The notes under the pieces are model-generated. The model saw nothing but the letters and a program-made list of their open reading frames with translations. It did no database searches and had not been told where the DNA came from. A stretch of DNA of 64,000 nucleotides from Clostridium cellulovorans 743B (GTDB taxonomy: Bacteria; Bacillota; Clostridia; Clostridiales; Clostridiaceae), in assembly GCF_000145275.1 (NCBI RefSeq), contig NC_014393.1, positions 5,198,223 through 5,262,222 of the forward strand. Direction: 5' to 3'. Shown piece after piece: positions 44,558-52,744 of this stretch. A program made the position numbers and the translations under genes. Positions within the stretch are counted from its first letter, which is position 1, and each line of letters opens with the position of its first letter.

Positions 44558-44875
44558 TTAATTTCTCTCTTTTAAATGTTGATATAGACTACTCAAATCC
44601 TTGCCACTCTTCTCAACAGAATCTCCAGCGACTATACCTTCTTTAAGTTTTATCTTTGTATGTTCATCTATCTGAAGATAAGAATGTCCTAATCTTCTCC
44701 CTAATACATATAATAATATTATTGCCCCGGAAATACAATCAAGTAAAGCTTTTTCTGCAACATTGCTCCCTTTTGTCAAAAGTTTAAAAAAATCACCTAT
44801 AACACAAAGCAAATCAGCTTTTAATTCTTCTATTATTTTAACGCTGGAAATTATATTAAAATCATCTCTTCTCAT
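44558..44875 (-). CDS. MazG-like family protein
   Basis: A 105-residue helical protein of the MazG-like group (relatives of nucleotide pyrophosphohydrolases). Opening 'IISSVKIIEELKADLLCVIGDFFKLL' stands where the family's metal-binding Glu helix lies, but the classical ExxE...ExxD pattern is incomplete. It may therefore be a non-catalytic relative. Position before DUF2232-gdpP is conserved in clostridia. It starts at ATG 44875 with GGGG upstream. Confidence 0.75.
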   Translation of the reverse strand: MRRDDFNIISSVKIIEELKADLLCVIGDFFKLLTKGSNVAEKALLDCISGAIILLYVLGRRLGHSYLQIDEHTKIKLKEGIVAGDSVEKSGKDLSSLYQHLKERN

Positions 44876-45050
44876 ATATCCATCCCCTTTTCTTCTCTAT
44901 CTATATTGTAAAGATTTTAATGATATTATGCAACTAATAAATACCATTTTAATCCATTTACTTATAATATCATGGCTTTTATTACAAAAAACCTTTAAAA
45001 AATAGCTTCTACTTCTTATGAAGTAAAAGCTATTCCACAAAAGCACTGTA

Positions 45051-46256
45051 TTAAATATTTTTTATTCTTAATGCTCTCATTGCATTTAATATAGATAGAA
45101 TTACAACTCCTACATCATCAAAAACAACTTGCCAAATAGTAGAATCACCAAAGGCCTCCAATACTAAAACGATTAATTTAATATCAATTGCAAAAATAAT
45201 ATTTTTAAGAACAATCCGACTTGTTCTTTTACCTATTTTTATAGCTTCAACTATCTTATATGGTTCATCAGTCATTATTACTATATCTACTGATTCAATA
45301 GCTGCATCCGAACCTAGTCCACCCATTGCAATTCCTATATCTACCACAATCAGTATCGGTGCATCATTTATACCACCACCTACAAAAATTACTTTGCCAT
45401 TTTTCTCTTTTGTAACATTAGCTTTTTCTAATAATTCAAATTTTTAAGCTGGTAATAGTTCTAAATAAAACCTGTCAACGCCGAAAATTTCCGCAACCTT
45501 TTCAGCAACACTTTTTGAATCAACAGTTAACATTATAGTTTCTTTAACACCTATCGTTTCTTAATCATCTATAGTTTTCTTTGAATCTTCTTTAATCTTA
45601 TCAGAAATTTTAATACTTCCAGAAAAGGTAGAATCTATAGCTGTATATATTATAGTACCTATTGCTTCTTCTACAAAGTCAATACTTGCCTTTTTCATTA
45701 ACTTATTATTACCACATAAAAAATTTTTTCCATCAATAACAGCTTTTACACCATAGCCTGCAATTTCTTCATAACTTTCTATTGATTCTTTATTTATTAT
45801 ATCTTTATATGGATTTATTATAGATGTTGCTATATGGTGATTAGATAGACTTTCTGCTGTAGCAGTATACTTATGAATCTCTTCATTAGTAATATTTGAA
45901 ATCGACTTTATATCGGTCACTCTAAATACACCCTTTGTTAGTGTCCCAGTTTTATCAGATACAACTTTCTCTACATGATTTAATGCTTCTAAGAAGTTAC
46001 CACCATTTATCAATATATCTTTTTTAGATATGCCTCCAATTTCAACAAAAAAATCCTATAGGAATATAAATAACCAATGCACAAGAACAAGATATAACTA
46101 AAAAGATACGAGTTCTATAAATCCAATCTGAAAAAACAGCTCCATCTATTTAAGATATTATCTCCAATTGAGATTTTTATTGGAGCAGACTCACCTGTTA
46201 ACGCTGAGGCATCCAACATAGAAGTTCCTTCTACAACTTCGCCCCCTTAAGTAGTT
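45051..46256 (-). pseudogene. Decayed Cd/Zn-type P-type ATPase (CadA/ZntA-like)
   Basis: Fragments in order of a heavy-metal P1B ATPase. The actuator domain is GEVVEGTSMLDASALTGESAP (about 46170-46245). The phosphorylation site is EKVVSDKTGTLTKG, followed by the nucleotide-binding part (45561-46013). The hinge region has VGGGINDAPIL, in which the essential Asp of GDGxND is Gly (about 45360-45400). The C-terminal two helices lie at 45051-45347. Stops interrupt at 45561-45563 and 45444-45446, the frame is lost between 46014 and 46170, and the N-terminal metal-binding part and first helices are missing. The gene cannot make a working pump. A palindromic operator-like site survives just upstream. 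Confidence 0.88.
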
Positions 46257-46272
46257 CATAAAATACACGCCC

Positions 46273-46300
46273 ATCCGAATATATGAATATATATTCGGAT
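46273..46300. promoter_or_regulatory. ArsR/SmtB-like operator palindrome upstream of the dead pump
   Basis: ATCCGAATATAT (46273-46284) pairs perfectly with ATATATTCGGAT (46289-46300) around GAAT. The 12-bp arms and ATATTCG core resemble metal-sensor (CadC/CzrA/ArsR) operators, which normally control such pumps. No ArsR gene is nearby. Confidence 0.5.
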
Positions 46301-46472
46301 ATTAAATTAATTTTATTTCTTTTTTACCTTTATATCGAGGAACTTGTACAATTGCAAGTGATTCTTAATAATAAATGCAAACTATTTACAAAGGCTTTCA
46401 AGCGCACTTTTTTAGCTTGTATATTTATAATTATTCTTACAGTTATATTTAACCTACAATATAATTACTTAT

Positions 46473-46523
46473 AAAAATCAAATAAGGCAAGAAACATAAC
46501 ATAAATACGTTTCTTGCCTTATT
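46473..46523 (-). terminator. Terminator of the rpsF-ssb-rpsR operon
   Basis: AATAAGGCAAGAAAC (46481-46495) pairs perfectly with GTTTCTTGCCTTATT (46509-46523). On the minus strand TGATTTTTAT follows. Confidence 0.85.
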
Positions 46524-46546
46524 ATCAGCTATATATGAATTTACTA

Positions 46547-46804
46547 CTATTCAGTTGTGAATGGTAGTAAAGCTATGTTTCTAGCTCTCTTTATTGAACC
46601 TGTAAGTTCTCTTTGATGTTTAGCACAAGTACCACTGATTCTTCTTGGTAAAATCTTACCTCTTTCAGTTACATACTTTCTTAATCTATTAACATCTTTA
46701 TAGTCGATAGCTTCAACTTTTTCAGAACAGAAAGCACATACTTTTTTTCTGCTTTTTCTGCCTCTGATGTTCTTTTTGAACTCTTTTTTATTGTTTTCGC
46801 TCAT
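46547..46804 (-). CDS. rpsR: 30S ribosomal protein S18
   Basis: Small-subunit protein that pairs with S6. The signature KVCAFCSEKVEAIDYKDVNRLRKYVTERGKILPRRISGTCAKHQRELTGSIKRARNIALLPF is clear in order (CAFC, DYKD, RGKILPRR, CAKHQR). It keeps cysteines that can hold zinc. 85 residues with a basic N-terminal extension. AGGAGGG upstream; last gene of rpsF-ssb-rpsR. Confidence 0.98.
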   Translation of the reverse strand: MSENNKKEFKKNIRGRKSRKKVCAFCSEKVEAIDYKDVNRLRKYVTERGKILPRRISGTCAKHQRELTGSIKRARNIALLPFTTE

Positions 46805-46829
46805 TCTAATTTCCCTCCTTTACCTAAAT

Positions 46830-47276
46830 TTAAAACGGTATTTCATCGTCATCTACTGGTGATACGAAGTTATCATCAAATCCATTACTGGATCCCCATG
46901 AATTCATATCATTGGAACCTTGAGATTGTCCTTGACCATTTCCTCTTTGTTGTCCACTTCCCCATTCAAGGAATTGTACTTCATCAGAAACAACTTCAGT
47001 AACATATCTCTTACTTCCATCTTGTGCATCATAAGTTCTTGTTTGTATTCTACCACTAACTCCGATAAGCTTGCCTTTACTTGTATAGTTTGCCACAGTT
47101 TCAGCAATCTTGCCAAAGACAACTATTGGAATAAAGTCAGCTTCCTTTTGACCATCTTTAGAAGGAAATCTTCTATCAACAGCTATAGTAAAGTTAGCAA
47201 CTGCTGTCCCTGTACCTTGAGCAAATCTTAGCTCTGGATCTCTTACAAGTCTACCGATTAATACAACCTTGTTCAT
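46830..47276 (-). CDS. ssb: Single-stranded DNA-binding protein
   Basis: OB-fold protein that protects single-stranded DNA. The N-terminal MNKVVLIGRLVRDPELRFAQGTGTAVANF and 'ADFIPIVVFGKIAETVANY' identify it. A glycine/glutamine-rich linker (about residues 108-130) leads to the acidic tail DDEIPF, which binds partner proteins. 148 residues. Lies between rpsF and rpsR. Confidence 0.97.
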   Translation of the reverse strand: MNKVVLIGRLVRDPELRFAQGTGTAVANFTIAVDRRFPSKDGQKEADFIPIVVFGKIAETVANYTSKGKLIGVSGRIQTRTYDAQDGSKRYVTEVVSDEVQFLEWGSGQQRGNGQGQSQGSNDMNSWGSSNGFDDNFVSPVDDDEIPF

Positions 47277-47294
47277 TTGACAGCACCGTCCTTA

Positions 47295-47582
47295 TTACTT
47301 TTCAAGATTAACTATGATGTGTCTGATTATTCCATCAGTGATTCTAAATACTCTATCTAATTCTTTAGGTAATTGAGCATCAGATGAGAAATTGATTAAT
47401 GTATAGTGACCTTCGTTAACTTTTGCTATTTCATAAGCTAACTTTCTTCTGCCCCAAACATCAACATTTTCTACTGTTCCACCACCATTTTCAATGATAC
47501 CTTTGAATTTTTCGATGTTAGCTTTAGTAGCTTCTTCATCTAATGATGGGTTTTGGATAAATAAAGTTTCATACTTGTTCAT
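47295..47582 (-). CDS. rpsF: 30S ribosomal protein S6
   Basis: Binds S18 and 16S rRNA in the small subunit. MNKYETLFIQNPSLDEEATKANIEKF is the S6 start; GTVENVDVWGRRKLAYEI and HYTLINFS follow. The ATG at 47582 with GAGGAGGTG gives 95 residues, the normal length; an open frame upstream is not used. First gene of the rpsF-ssb-rpsR operon. A hairpin with an adjoining CCG lies in the leader. Confidence 0.97.
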   Translation of the reverse strand: MNKYETLFIQNPSLDEEATKANIEKFKGIIENGGGTVENVDVWGRRKLAYEIAKVNEGHYTLINFSSDAQLPKELDRVFRITDGIIRHIIVNLEK

Positions 47583-47605
47583 TACTTTCACCTCCTCTGG
47601 ACTAA

Positions 47606-47626
47606 CGGCTATGATATTAATCATAG
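47606..47626 (-). promoter_or_regulatory. Candidate S6:S18 autoregulatory hairpin in the rpsF leader
   Basis: On the minus strand CTATGAT-TAAT-ATCATAG is directly followed by CCG, 20-25 nt upstream of the rpsF ribosome site. A stem with an adjoining CCG is the known target of the S6:S18 complex in many bacteria. The lower helix is not convincing. Confidence 0.4.
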
Positions 47627-47794
47627 CAGGACTACAATTAAACATTATAACACTTTTTACATTATAATTCAAGTTTTTTATGCACATCATACAAAATAAG
47701 TTTTAAATATAAAAAGTAAATTTGCTGAAAAAGAGTCTATTATATAATATTTCAAATACGAATAGCTACTTTCAAAAAACTACTCAAGTTCTAT

Positions 47795-48001
47795 TTAATT
47801 TTCCGCATCATTAGCTTTACTTAAAAGAACCTTTTTCACTCGCTTCTCAAAATCACTTCTTGGTAACATAACAATTCTGCTACAACCTCTACATTTGATC
47901 TTTATATCTGCTCCAAGTCTAATAATCTCCCATTCAAAACTACCACACGGATGTTGTTTTTTCATCTGTACTATATCATTAATTTTAAATTCTTTAACCA
48001 C
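47795..48001 (-). CDS. DUF951 (YyzM-like) protein
   Basis: A 68-residue protein of the DUF951 family: KINDIVQMKKQHPCGSFEWEIIRLGADIKIKCRGCSRIVMLPRSDFEKRVKKV. Cysteines in HPCG and CRGC could bind zinc. Its place between mscS and rpsF is conserved near firmicute origins. Function unknown; probably a small nucleic-acid-binding protein. Confidence 0.93.
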   Translation of the reverse strand: MVKEFKINDIVQMKKQHPCGSFEWEIIRLGADIKIKCRGCSRIVMLPRSDFEKRVKKVLLSKANDAEN

Positions 48002-48024
48002 TTATCTCACCACCCCTGATTAAA

Positions 48025-48906
48025 TCATTTTGTATTATAAGGAATACTTATATTGTTATCATCTAATGCAAGCTTTATTTTTTTTCTAAGTTCAACTTCA
48101 GCATTCCATTCTTTCGTAGGTTTTGTTCTTCCTACTACTCTTATATTAATCCCCCTAGCACCTAATTCTGTTATACCAACTACCTGTGGTAATTCTACTA
48201 TATTTTCGTCATCTTTTCCATATTCTAAGCATACTTCATTTATAATGTCTATAGCTTTATTTAAATCTGAATCATAAGATATTGTCACTTCAACTAGAGC
48301 CCTTCTAGATCCCCTAGATTTATTAGTAACCTTTAATATGCTTCCATTAGGTATTATATGTATATCACCATTAGCATCTCTTATTCTTGTAACTCTAATT
48401 TCTATACTTTCAACTACCCCAGTACTTCCTTGTATTTCTATAGATTCTCCGACCATATATTGATTTTCTATAAGCAAAAATATACCAGAAATAACATCTT
48501 TAACAAGATTTTGTGCGCCAAATCCTATTGCTACACCACCAATGCTTGCCAGAGTTAAACTTACAGTGCCAAAATAAATAGATAAAATAGACGTAATTCC
48601 AATAAAATAAACAGCATACTTTAATAAACTTCTTAGTATAGCACCAATAGTCTTTGCTAATTTTTCATCCATATTAAAAGAATTTAATGAAAATGTATCA
48701 TTGCTAGAATTAGCTTTTTCGCTTTTTCGCTTGACCCATTTTTTTATAACTTTATCTCCAATTTTTAAGGTAACTATCATAACTAAAATAACTATTATTG
48801 TACCTATAAGTTTTGATCCTACTTCTCGAAACCATCCAGTAAATTGATCAATTGAAACAGATATTATACCAACTTGAAATAATGCTTCAATATTACTACA
48901 AATCAT
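48025..48906 (-). CDS. Small-conductance mechanosensitive channel (MscS family)
   Basis: Tension-gated channel that releases solutes on osmotic downshock. Three helices are near residues 27-50, 75-95 and 103-130. The last is the glycine/alanine-rich pore helix 'TLASIGGVAIGFGAQNLVKDVISGIFLLIENQ'. The cytoplasmic beta domain (GSTGVVESIEIRVTRIRDANGDIHIIPNG) and C-terminal alpha/beta cage follow. The start is unsure: ATG at 48906 or GTG at 48930, about 293 or 301 residues. Ends 24 bp before DUF951. Confidence 0.93.
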   Translation of the reverse strand: MICSNIEALFQVGIISVSIDQFTGWFREVGSKLIGTIIVILVMIVTLKIGDKVIKKWVKRKSEKANSSNDTFSLNSFNMDEKLAKTIGAILRSLLKYAVYFIGITSILSIYFGTVSLTLASIGGVAIGFGAQNLVKDVISGIFLLIENQYMVGESIEIQGSTGVVESIEIRVTRIRDANGDIHIIPNGSILKVTNKSRGSRRALVEVTISYDSDLNKAIDIINEVCLEYGKDDENIVELPQVVGITELGARGINIRVVGRTKPTKEWNAEVELRKKIKLALDDNNISIPYNTK

Positions 48907-48932
48907 CTTCTTCACACACTCCAATATCACTA

Positions 48933-49178
48933 CTATAAAGAGAAGTATTGTCCACTTTCTTTATAGTATATATTTTTAATCTTTAGTTCATACTTTTGTA
49001 TAACACTTTTTATATTTCCTAAGTCCTCTTCATTAAATCTAATGCTCAGACCACAGCTATGCGTTATACCTGTTGGCGTTGGAACTATCCTATTAGCAAT
49101 TGATAATTCCTTCAGTTTTTTCTCCATAGTCATTGCTTCATGAGTGTTATTAAAAACAATTAAATATAGTTCTACCAT
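48933..49178 (-). CDS. DUF3343 protein (putative Se/S carrier)
   Basis: An 81-residue protein of the DUF3343 family, proposed as a small sulfur or selenium carrier. The conserved 'VPTPTGITHSCGLSIRF' with a single Cys near residue 42 is diagnostic. It is divergent from the cysteine-desulfurase-like gene at 49287, a pairing that supports a link to sulfur transfer. It is immediately upstream of mscS. Confidence 0.9.
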   Translation of the reverse strand: MVELYLIVFNNTHEAMTMEKKLKELSIANRIVPTPTGITHSCGLSIRFNEEDLGNIKSVIQKYELKIKNIYYKESGQYFSL

Positions 49179-49286
49179 CCTACTCTCCTACTTACATTTT
49201 TTAATATACATTTATATTACTATATTTTATAATAAAGTATATACTCTTATTATAATAGATTCTTATTAATGAATATAGGTGAAAAC

Positions 49287-50444
49287 ATGGATATATATTT
49301 CGATAACAGTTCAACAACATTTCCTAAACCACCAACTGTAATAGAAGCCGTTAATAATTTTATCACTTCTATAGGTGGAAATCCAAGTCGCGGGGCTAAT
49401 TCAACATCCTTAAATGCTTCTAGGCTTGTATATGATTGCAGAGTAGAACTATCTAACTTCTTTGATTTTAACTTACCATCAAATGTAATATTCACGCATA
49501 ATATTACCTATGCCTTAAACATGTTAATAAAGGGTATCGTAAAAGATGGTTGGCATGTTATAACATCCTCTATGGACCACAACTCTACCTTGAGAACCCT
49601 ATTCAGCTTAAATTTAGAGGATACAATAGAATTATCTATACTCCAAACTGATGAAACAGGTCTTTTAGATTTAGATGTATTTGAAAATGCAATAAAACAT
49701 AATACAAAGCTTGTAGTTTTATCTCATGCTTCTAATATAATAGGATCAATACAACCTTTAAAAACCATTGGGGATATATGTAAAAAATACAATATTTATT
49801 TTATTATTGATACAGCTCAAAGTGCTGGTATAATACCAATAAGTTTTAAAGAATTTAATTGTGATGCACTAGCCTTTACTGGTCATAAAAGTTTATTTGG
49901 CATTCAAGGTATAGGTGGTTTTCTTATTTCAGAAGAACTTTCTAAAGAATGCTCTTCTATATTCACTGGGGGAACTGGTAGTTCTTCATCAGAATTAACT
50001 CACCCGAGCATTTTGCCAGATAAATACGAACCAGGCACTTTAAATACCCCTGGTATAGTAAGCTTACTAGAAGGTATAAGATTTATAAATAATATTTCTT
50101 TACAAAAGATACATACCAAAGATTTAGAGTTAAGCGAAACCTTTTTAAAAGGTATGTCAAACTTAAAAAATTATAAAATCTATAGATCACCTACAATTAG
50201 TGAAAGCACACCTACAATTTCATTTACACACAACACTATTAATAATGAGGAATTAGCATTTTTATTAAGTAACGAGTTTAATATTAGTTGTAGAAGTGGT
50301 CTTCACTGTGCACCACTAGCACATAAAACTATAGGAACCTATCCTAATGGAACAATAAGATTCAGTTTTTCTTACTTTAATACTACTGAGGAAATAAATG
50401 AATCCTTAAGTATTTTAGAATATCTTGATAAAAAGGGGGTATAA
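49287..50444 (+). CDS. Class V aminotransferase, cysteine desulfurase-like
   Basis: PLP enzyme of the cysteine desulfurase family (SufS/CsdA-like subgroup) that would release sulfur or selenium from cysteine or selenocysteine. The N-terminal YFDNSSTTFPKPPTV and GGNPSRGANS, the PLP-binding Lys in AFTGHKSLFG (about residue 198), and the catalytic Cys in RSGLHCAPLAH (about residue 346) are visible. About 385 residues. Start at ATG 49287 with AGGTG; an ATG six codons earlier is less well placed. Not beside iscU or sufU, so its acceptor may be the DUF3343 protein. Confidence 0.9.
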   Translation: MDIYFDNSSTTFPKPPTVIEAVNNFITSIGGNPSRGANSTSLNASRLVYDCRVELSNFFDFNLPSNVIFTHNITYALNMLIKGIVKDGWHVITSSMDHNSTLRTLFSLNLEDTIELSILQTDETGLLDLDVFENAIKHNTKLVVLSHASNIIGSIQPLKTIGDICKKYNIYFIIDTAQSAGIIPISFKEFNCDALAFTGHKSLFGIQGIGGFLISEELSKECSSIFTGGTGSSSSELTHPSILPDKYEPGTLNTPGIVSLLEGIRFINNISLQKIHTKDLELSETFLKGMSNLKNYKIYRSPTISESTPTISFTHNTINNEELAFLLSNEFNISCRSGLHCAPLAHKTIGTYPNGTIRFSFSYFNTTEEINESLSILEYLDKKGV

Positions 50445-50449
50445 CATAT

Positions 50450-51499
50450 ATGCACGATTTTGTAACTAAATTAGAAAAGTCACTAATTTTCTTCATACTG
50501 TTTACAATCGTCTTTATCACGATATTTGGAACGATCCAGTATACGCTGCCATTTGTCCTTGCTTTTCTATTTTCTCTTCTTCTAAAAAGACCAACTAAAT
50601 ATTTAATTGAAAAAGGAAAACTAAAAACATCACTAGCTGCATTTATTACTACTACAATTTTTTGTATTGTAGTTATTGGACTAATCCTTCTATCAATAAA
50701 TTATCTCATCTCTGAATTGAAAAGTTTAACTTATAATGTGACAGATATAGTAACCGTAAATTTTGATTATATTCGCAAATGGTTTAATGATCTAGTTGAT
50801 TCTTATAACAATTTAGATCCAACTTTATTAGATGCAATAAATAAGAACCTTGCTTCTCAAAGTTCAAAACTTTCAAATTATGCAGTATCTTTATCTAGTA
50901 GTGTTGTCTCTTATTTATTTGGAATTATTTCTTCGCTACCTACTTTATTAACACTTATACTATTTACTATATTCTCGACTTACTTTATTACAAAAGATAT
51001 CGTAAGCAAAGATTTGACTTCAAAGTATAAAAATATGCCAAATAGAAATTTAATCACAAAGCTTTTAGAAAACAGTAAGAACATGTTAGGTAAATATTTG
51101 TTAGCATATATATTCTTATTATTTATGACCTTCTGTGAAAATTTAATTGGCTTTTCTCTGTTAGGCGTTGATTACGCGTTCTTATTATCATTACTTTGTG
51201 GTGTATTAGATTTATTACCTATAGTTGGTATGATCATTGTATATATTCCTCTTATTTTAACTTATTTACTACAAGGTAATTGGATAATGGTAATTGCTTT
51301 ACTTTTCTTATATACATTTGTGATGCTAATAAGGCAAGTATTAGAACCAAAACTCTTATCTAGTACATTGAAGATACATCCAGTAGCTTCATTAGCAGCT
51401 ATATTTATCGGATTAAAAGCTTATGGCTTTCTAGGTATGTTTTACTGTATAATGCTATTAGTTTTTTATAATATTTTTAGAGAAACAGAAATAATTTAG
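50450..51499 (+). CDS. YtvI/AI-2E-family membrane protein
   Basis: A 349-residue protein with eight likely helices: pairs near residues 12-50 and 63-88, a soluble stretch to 140, then 150-180, 212-235, 238-270, 275-300 and 318-345. The C-terminal 'LLSSTLKIHPVASLAAIFIGLKAYGFLGMFYCI' is the AI-2E/PerM signature. The clostridial position next to yyaC matches sporulation protein YtvI. Role unproven. It ends just before a hairpin that also covers the next ribosome site. Confidence 0.88.
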   Translation: MHDFVTKLEKSLIFFILFTIVFITIFGTIQYTLPFVLAFLFSLLLKRPTKYLIEKGKLKTSLAAFITTTIFCIVVIGLILLSINYLISELKSLTYNVTDIVTVNFDYIRKWFNDLVDSYNNLDPTLLDAINKNLASQSSKLSNYAVSLSSSVVSYLFGIISSLPTLLTLILFTIFSTYFITKDIVSKDLTSKYKNMPNRNLITKLLENSKNMLGKYLLAYIFLLFMTFCENLIGFSLLGVDYAFLLSLLCGVLDLLPIVGMIIVYIPLILTYLLQGNWIMVIALLFLYTFVMLIRQVLEPKLLSSTLKIHPVASLAAIFIGLKAYGFLGMFYCIMLLVFYNIFRETEII

Positions 51500-51502
51500 T
51501 AT

Positions 51503-51545
51503 AAAAACCTCCTAATTGGATACAATTAAGATAAGGAGGTTTTTT
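51503..51545 (+). terminator. Hairpin: terminator of ytvI and cover for the yyaC ribosome site
   Basis: AAAAACCTCCT (51503-51513) pairs with AGGAGGTTTTT (51534-51544). An inner AATTG-GATA-CAATT stem lies in the loop. The right arm is the yyaC Shine-Dalgarno, and the T-run directly precedes its ATG. Confidence 0.75.
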
Positions 51546-52136
51546 ATGTGCATTTCTATCAATTCAGTAGATTCTAAATCTGCAGCAGTATTTAACGAGA
51601 AATTATATGATAAGGTATTTCATGCACTAATTGAAGACAAGCAATTAGTAATCCTTTGTATAGGTACAGACCGTTCTACTGGAGATTCTTTAGGACCTTT
51701 AGTCGGTTATAAGTTAAGTAATACACCTATAAAAAATATAACCTTATTTGGTACTCTGGCAACTCCAGTACATGCTAAAAATCTATGCGAAACAATAAAT
51801 GAAATAAAATCAAGATTTCCTAATCCTTATATTATCGCTATAGATGCATGTTTAGGTAATGTTGAGAGTGTCGGTACAGTTTGTTTGAAAGATAAGCCTC
51901 TCGCTCCAGGAGCCGCTCTAAAGAAATCTCTTCCCCCTGTAGGAGATATTAGCATTACGGGAGTAGTAAACATAAGTGGCTATATGGAATTTTTAGTCCT
52001 TCAAAACACTCGTTTATACGTAGTAATGAATCTATGTGAAATTATTTGTCGTTCTCTTTATCAATCTATAACTAGAGCCCAAAGAGATGTCAGATTACTA
52101 AAGAATGATAATGTTTTTAAAAATACTCTTAGATAA
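51546..52136 (+). CDS. yyaC: Spore protease YyaC
   Basis: A 196-residue GPR-related protein of sporulating Firmicutes. LVILCIGTDRSTGDSLGPLVGYKL and PYIIAIDACLG are the two conserved acidic motifs, followed by 'PGAALKKSLPPVGDISITGVVNISGYMEFLVLQNTRL'. In Bacillus its homologue has protease-like function in spores. Start at ATG 51546, six bases after AGGAGG that is buried in a hairpin. It sits beside the parAB genes in both Bacillus and clostridia. Confidence 0.92.
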   Translation: MCISINSVDSKSAAVFNEKLYDKVFHALIEDKQLVILCIGTDRSTGDSLGPLVGYKLSNTPIKNITLFGTLATPVHAKNLCETINEIKSRFPNPYIIAIDACLGNVESVGTVCLKDKPLAPGAALKKSLPPVGDISITGVVNISGYMEFLVLQNTRLYVVMNLCEIICRSLYQSITRAQRDVRLLKNDNVFKNTLR

Positions 52137-52180
52137 ATTAAAAAGGCAAAAGAATTTTTATAATTCTTTTGCCTCTTTTT
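52137..52180. terminator. Bidirectional terminator between yyaC and DUF4446
   Basis: AGGCAAAAGAATT (52144-52156) pairs perfectly with AATTCTTTTGCCT (52162-52174), with A-rich and T-rich flanks. Confidence 0.85.
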
Positions 52181-52700
52181 ATTTATCTTTTATATTTCCT
52201 TGTTCATTAGCAATAGCCATCCTCAAAGTTTCTTTTTCTTCATCTGATAGATCATATCTTGAAATACCCATATCAATAGGTTTTGCATATATAGTACTTT
52301 CTTGTCTTCCAAATATACTTGTTATTATAATACCATCATTATTACTATCTAAAAGTGCTAAAGAAAAACTTAAGTCGCTTCCGACATTATCAAAAGCTCT
52401 ATATCTCTTAATTCCAACTTTTTGAACACATTTTTCAAGTTTGTTTTGTATTTCTCCATATTTTTTTGATAATTCTTCATTAAAATTATTTACTTCGTCA
52501 ATTTTATCCATATAGTCCGTAATAGTCTTTTCGATGTTTTGTCCATCATATCCTCTAAAAACCTTCTTCTGTCTTCTTTTCAACTTGCTTAAGGATATAA
52601 ACAACACTATTATTGAAATTAGTAATACTAGTATTGTTCCTATCATTGCTAAAATGATTAAATTTGTATTTTCTGATATCCAATTCAAAAAATTTTCCAA
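52179..52700 (-). CDS. DUF4446 membrane protein
   Basis: About 173 residues: one N-terminal membrane helix (about 14-38), a coiled stretch and a C-terminal domain with 'VGIKRYRAFDNVGSDLSFSLALLDSNNDGIIITSI', the DUF4446 signature. The start at TTG 52700 (GGGTG six bases upstream) is preferred. The frame is open further upstream to GTG/ATG codons, which would place the parS site inside the gene. Always found beside parB in clostridia; function unknown. Confidence 0.85.
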   Translation of the reverse strand: MENFLNWISENTNLIILAMIGTILVLLISIIVLFISLSKLKRRQKKVFRGYDGQNIEKTITDYMDKIDEVNNFNEELSKKYGEIQNKLEKCVQKVGIKRYRAFDNVGSDLSFSLALLDSNNDGIIITSIFGRQESTIYAKPIDMGISRYDLSDEEKETLRMAIANEQGNIKDK

Positions 52701-52725
52701 GACCTTCACCCTTTCTTGATAGTAA

Positions 52726-52741
52726 TGTTTCACGTGAAACA
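52726..52741. other. parS site 1
   Basis: TGTTTCACGTGAAACA, the perfect 16-bp parS palindrome bound by ParB/Spo0J, lies 3 bp beyond the parB stop. Confidence 0.97.
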
Positions 52742-52744
52742 TTG

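Noticed and set aside
46283..46474. 63-codon plus-strand frame after the pump relic
   Set aside because: Starts inside the palindrome, no ribosome site, unremarkable hydrophobic peptide in AT-rich DNA.
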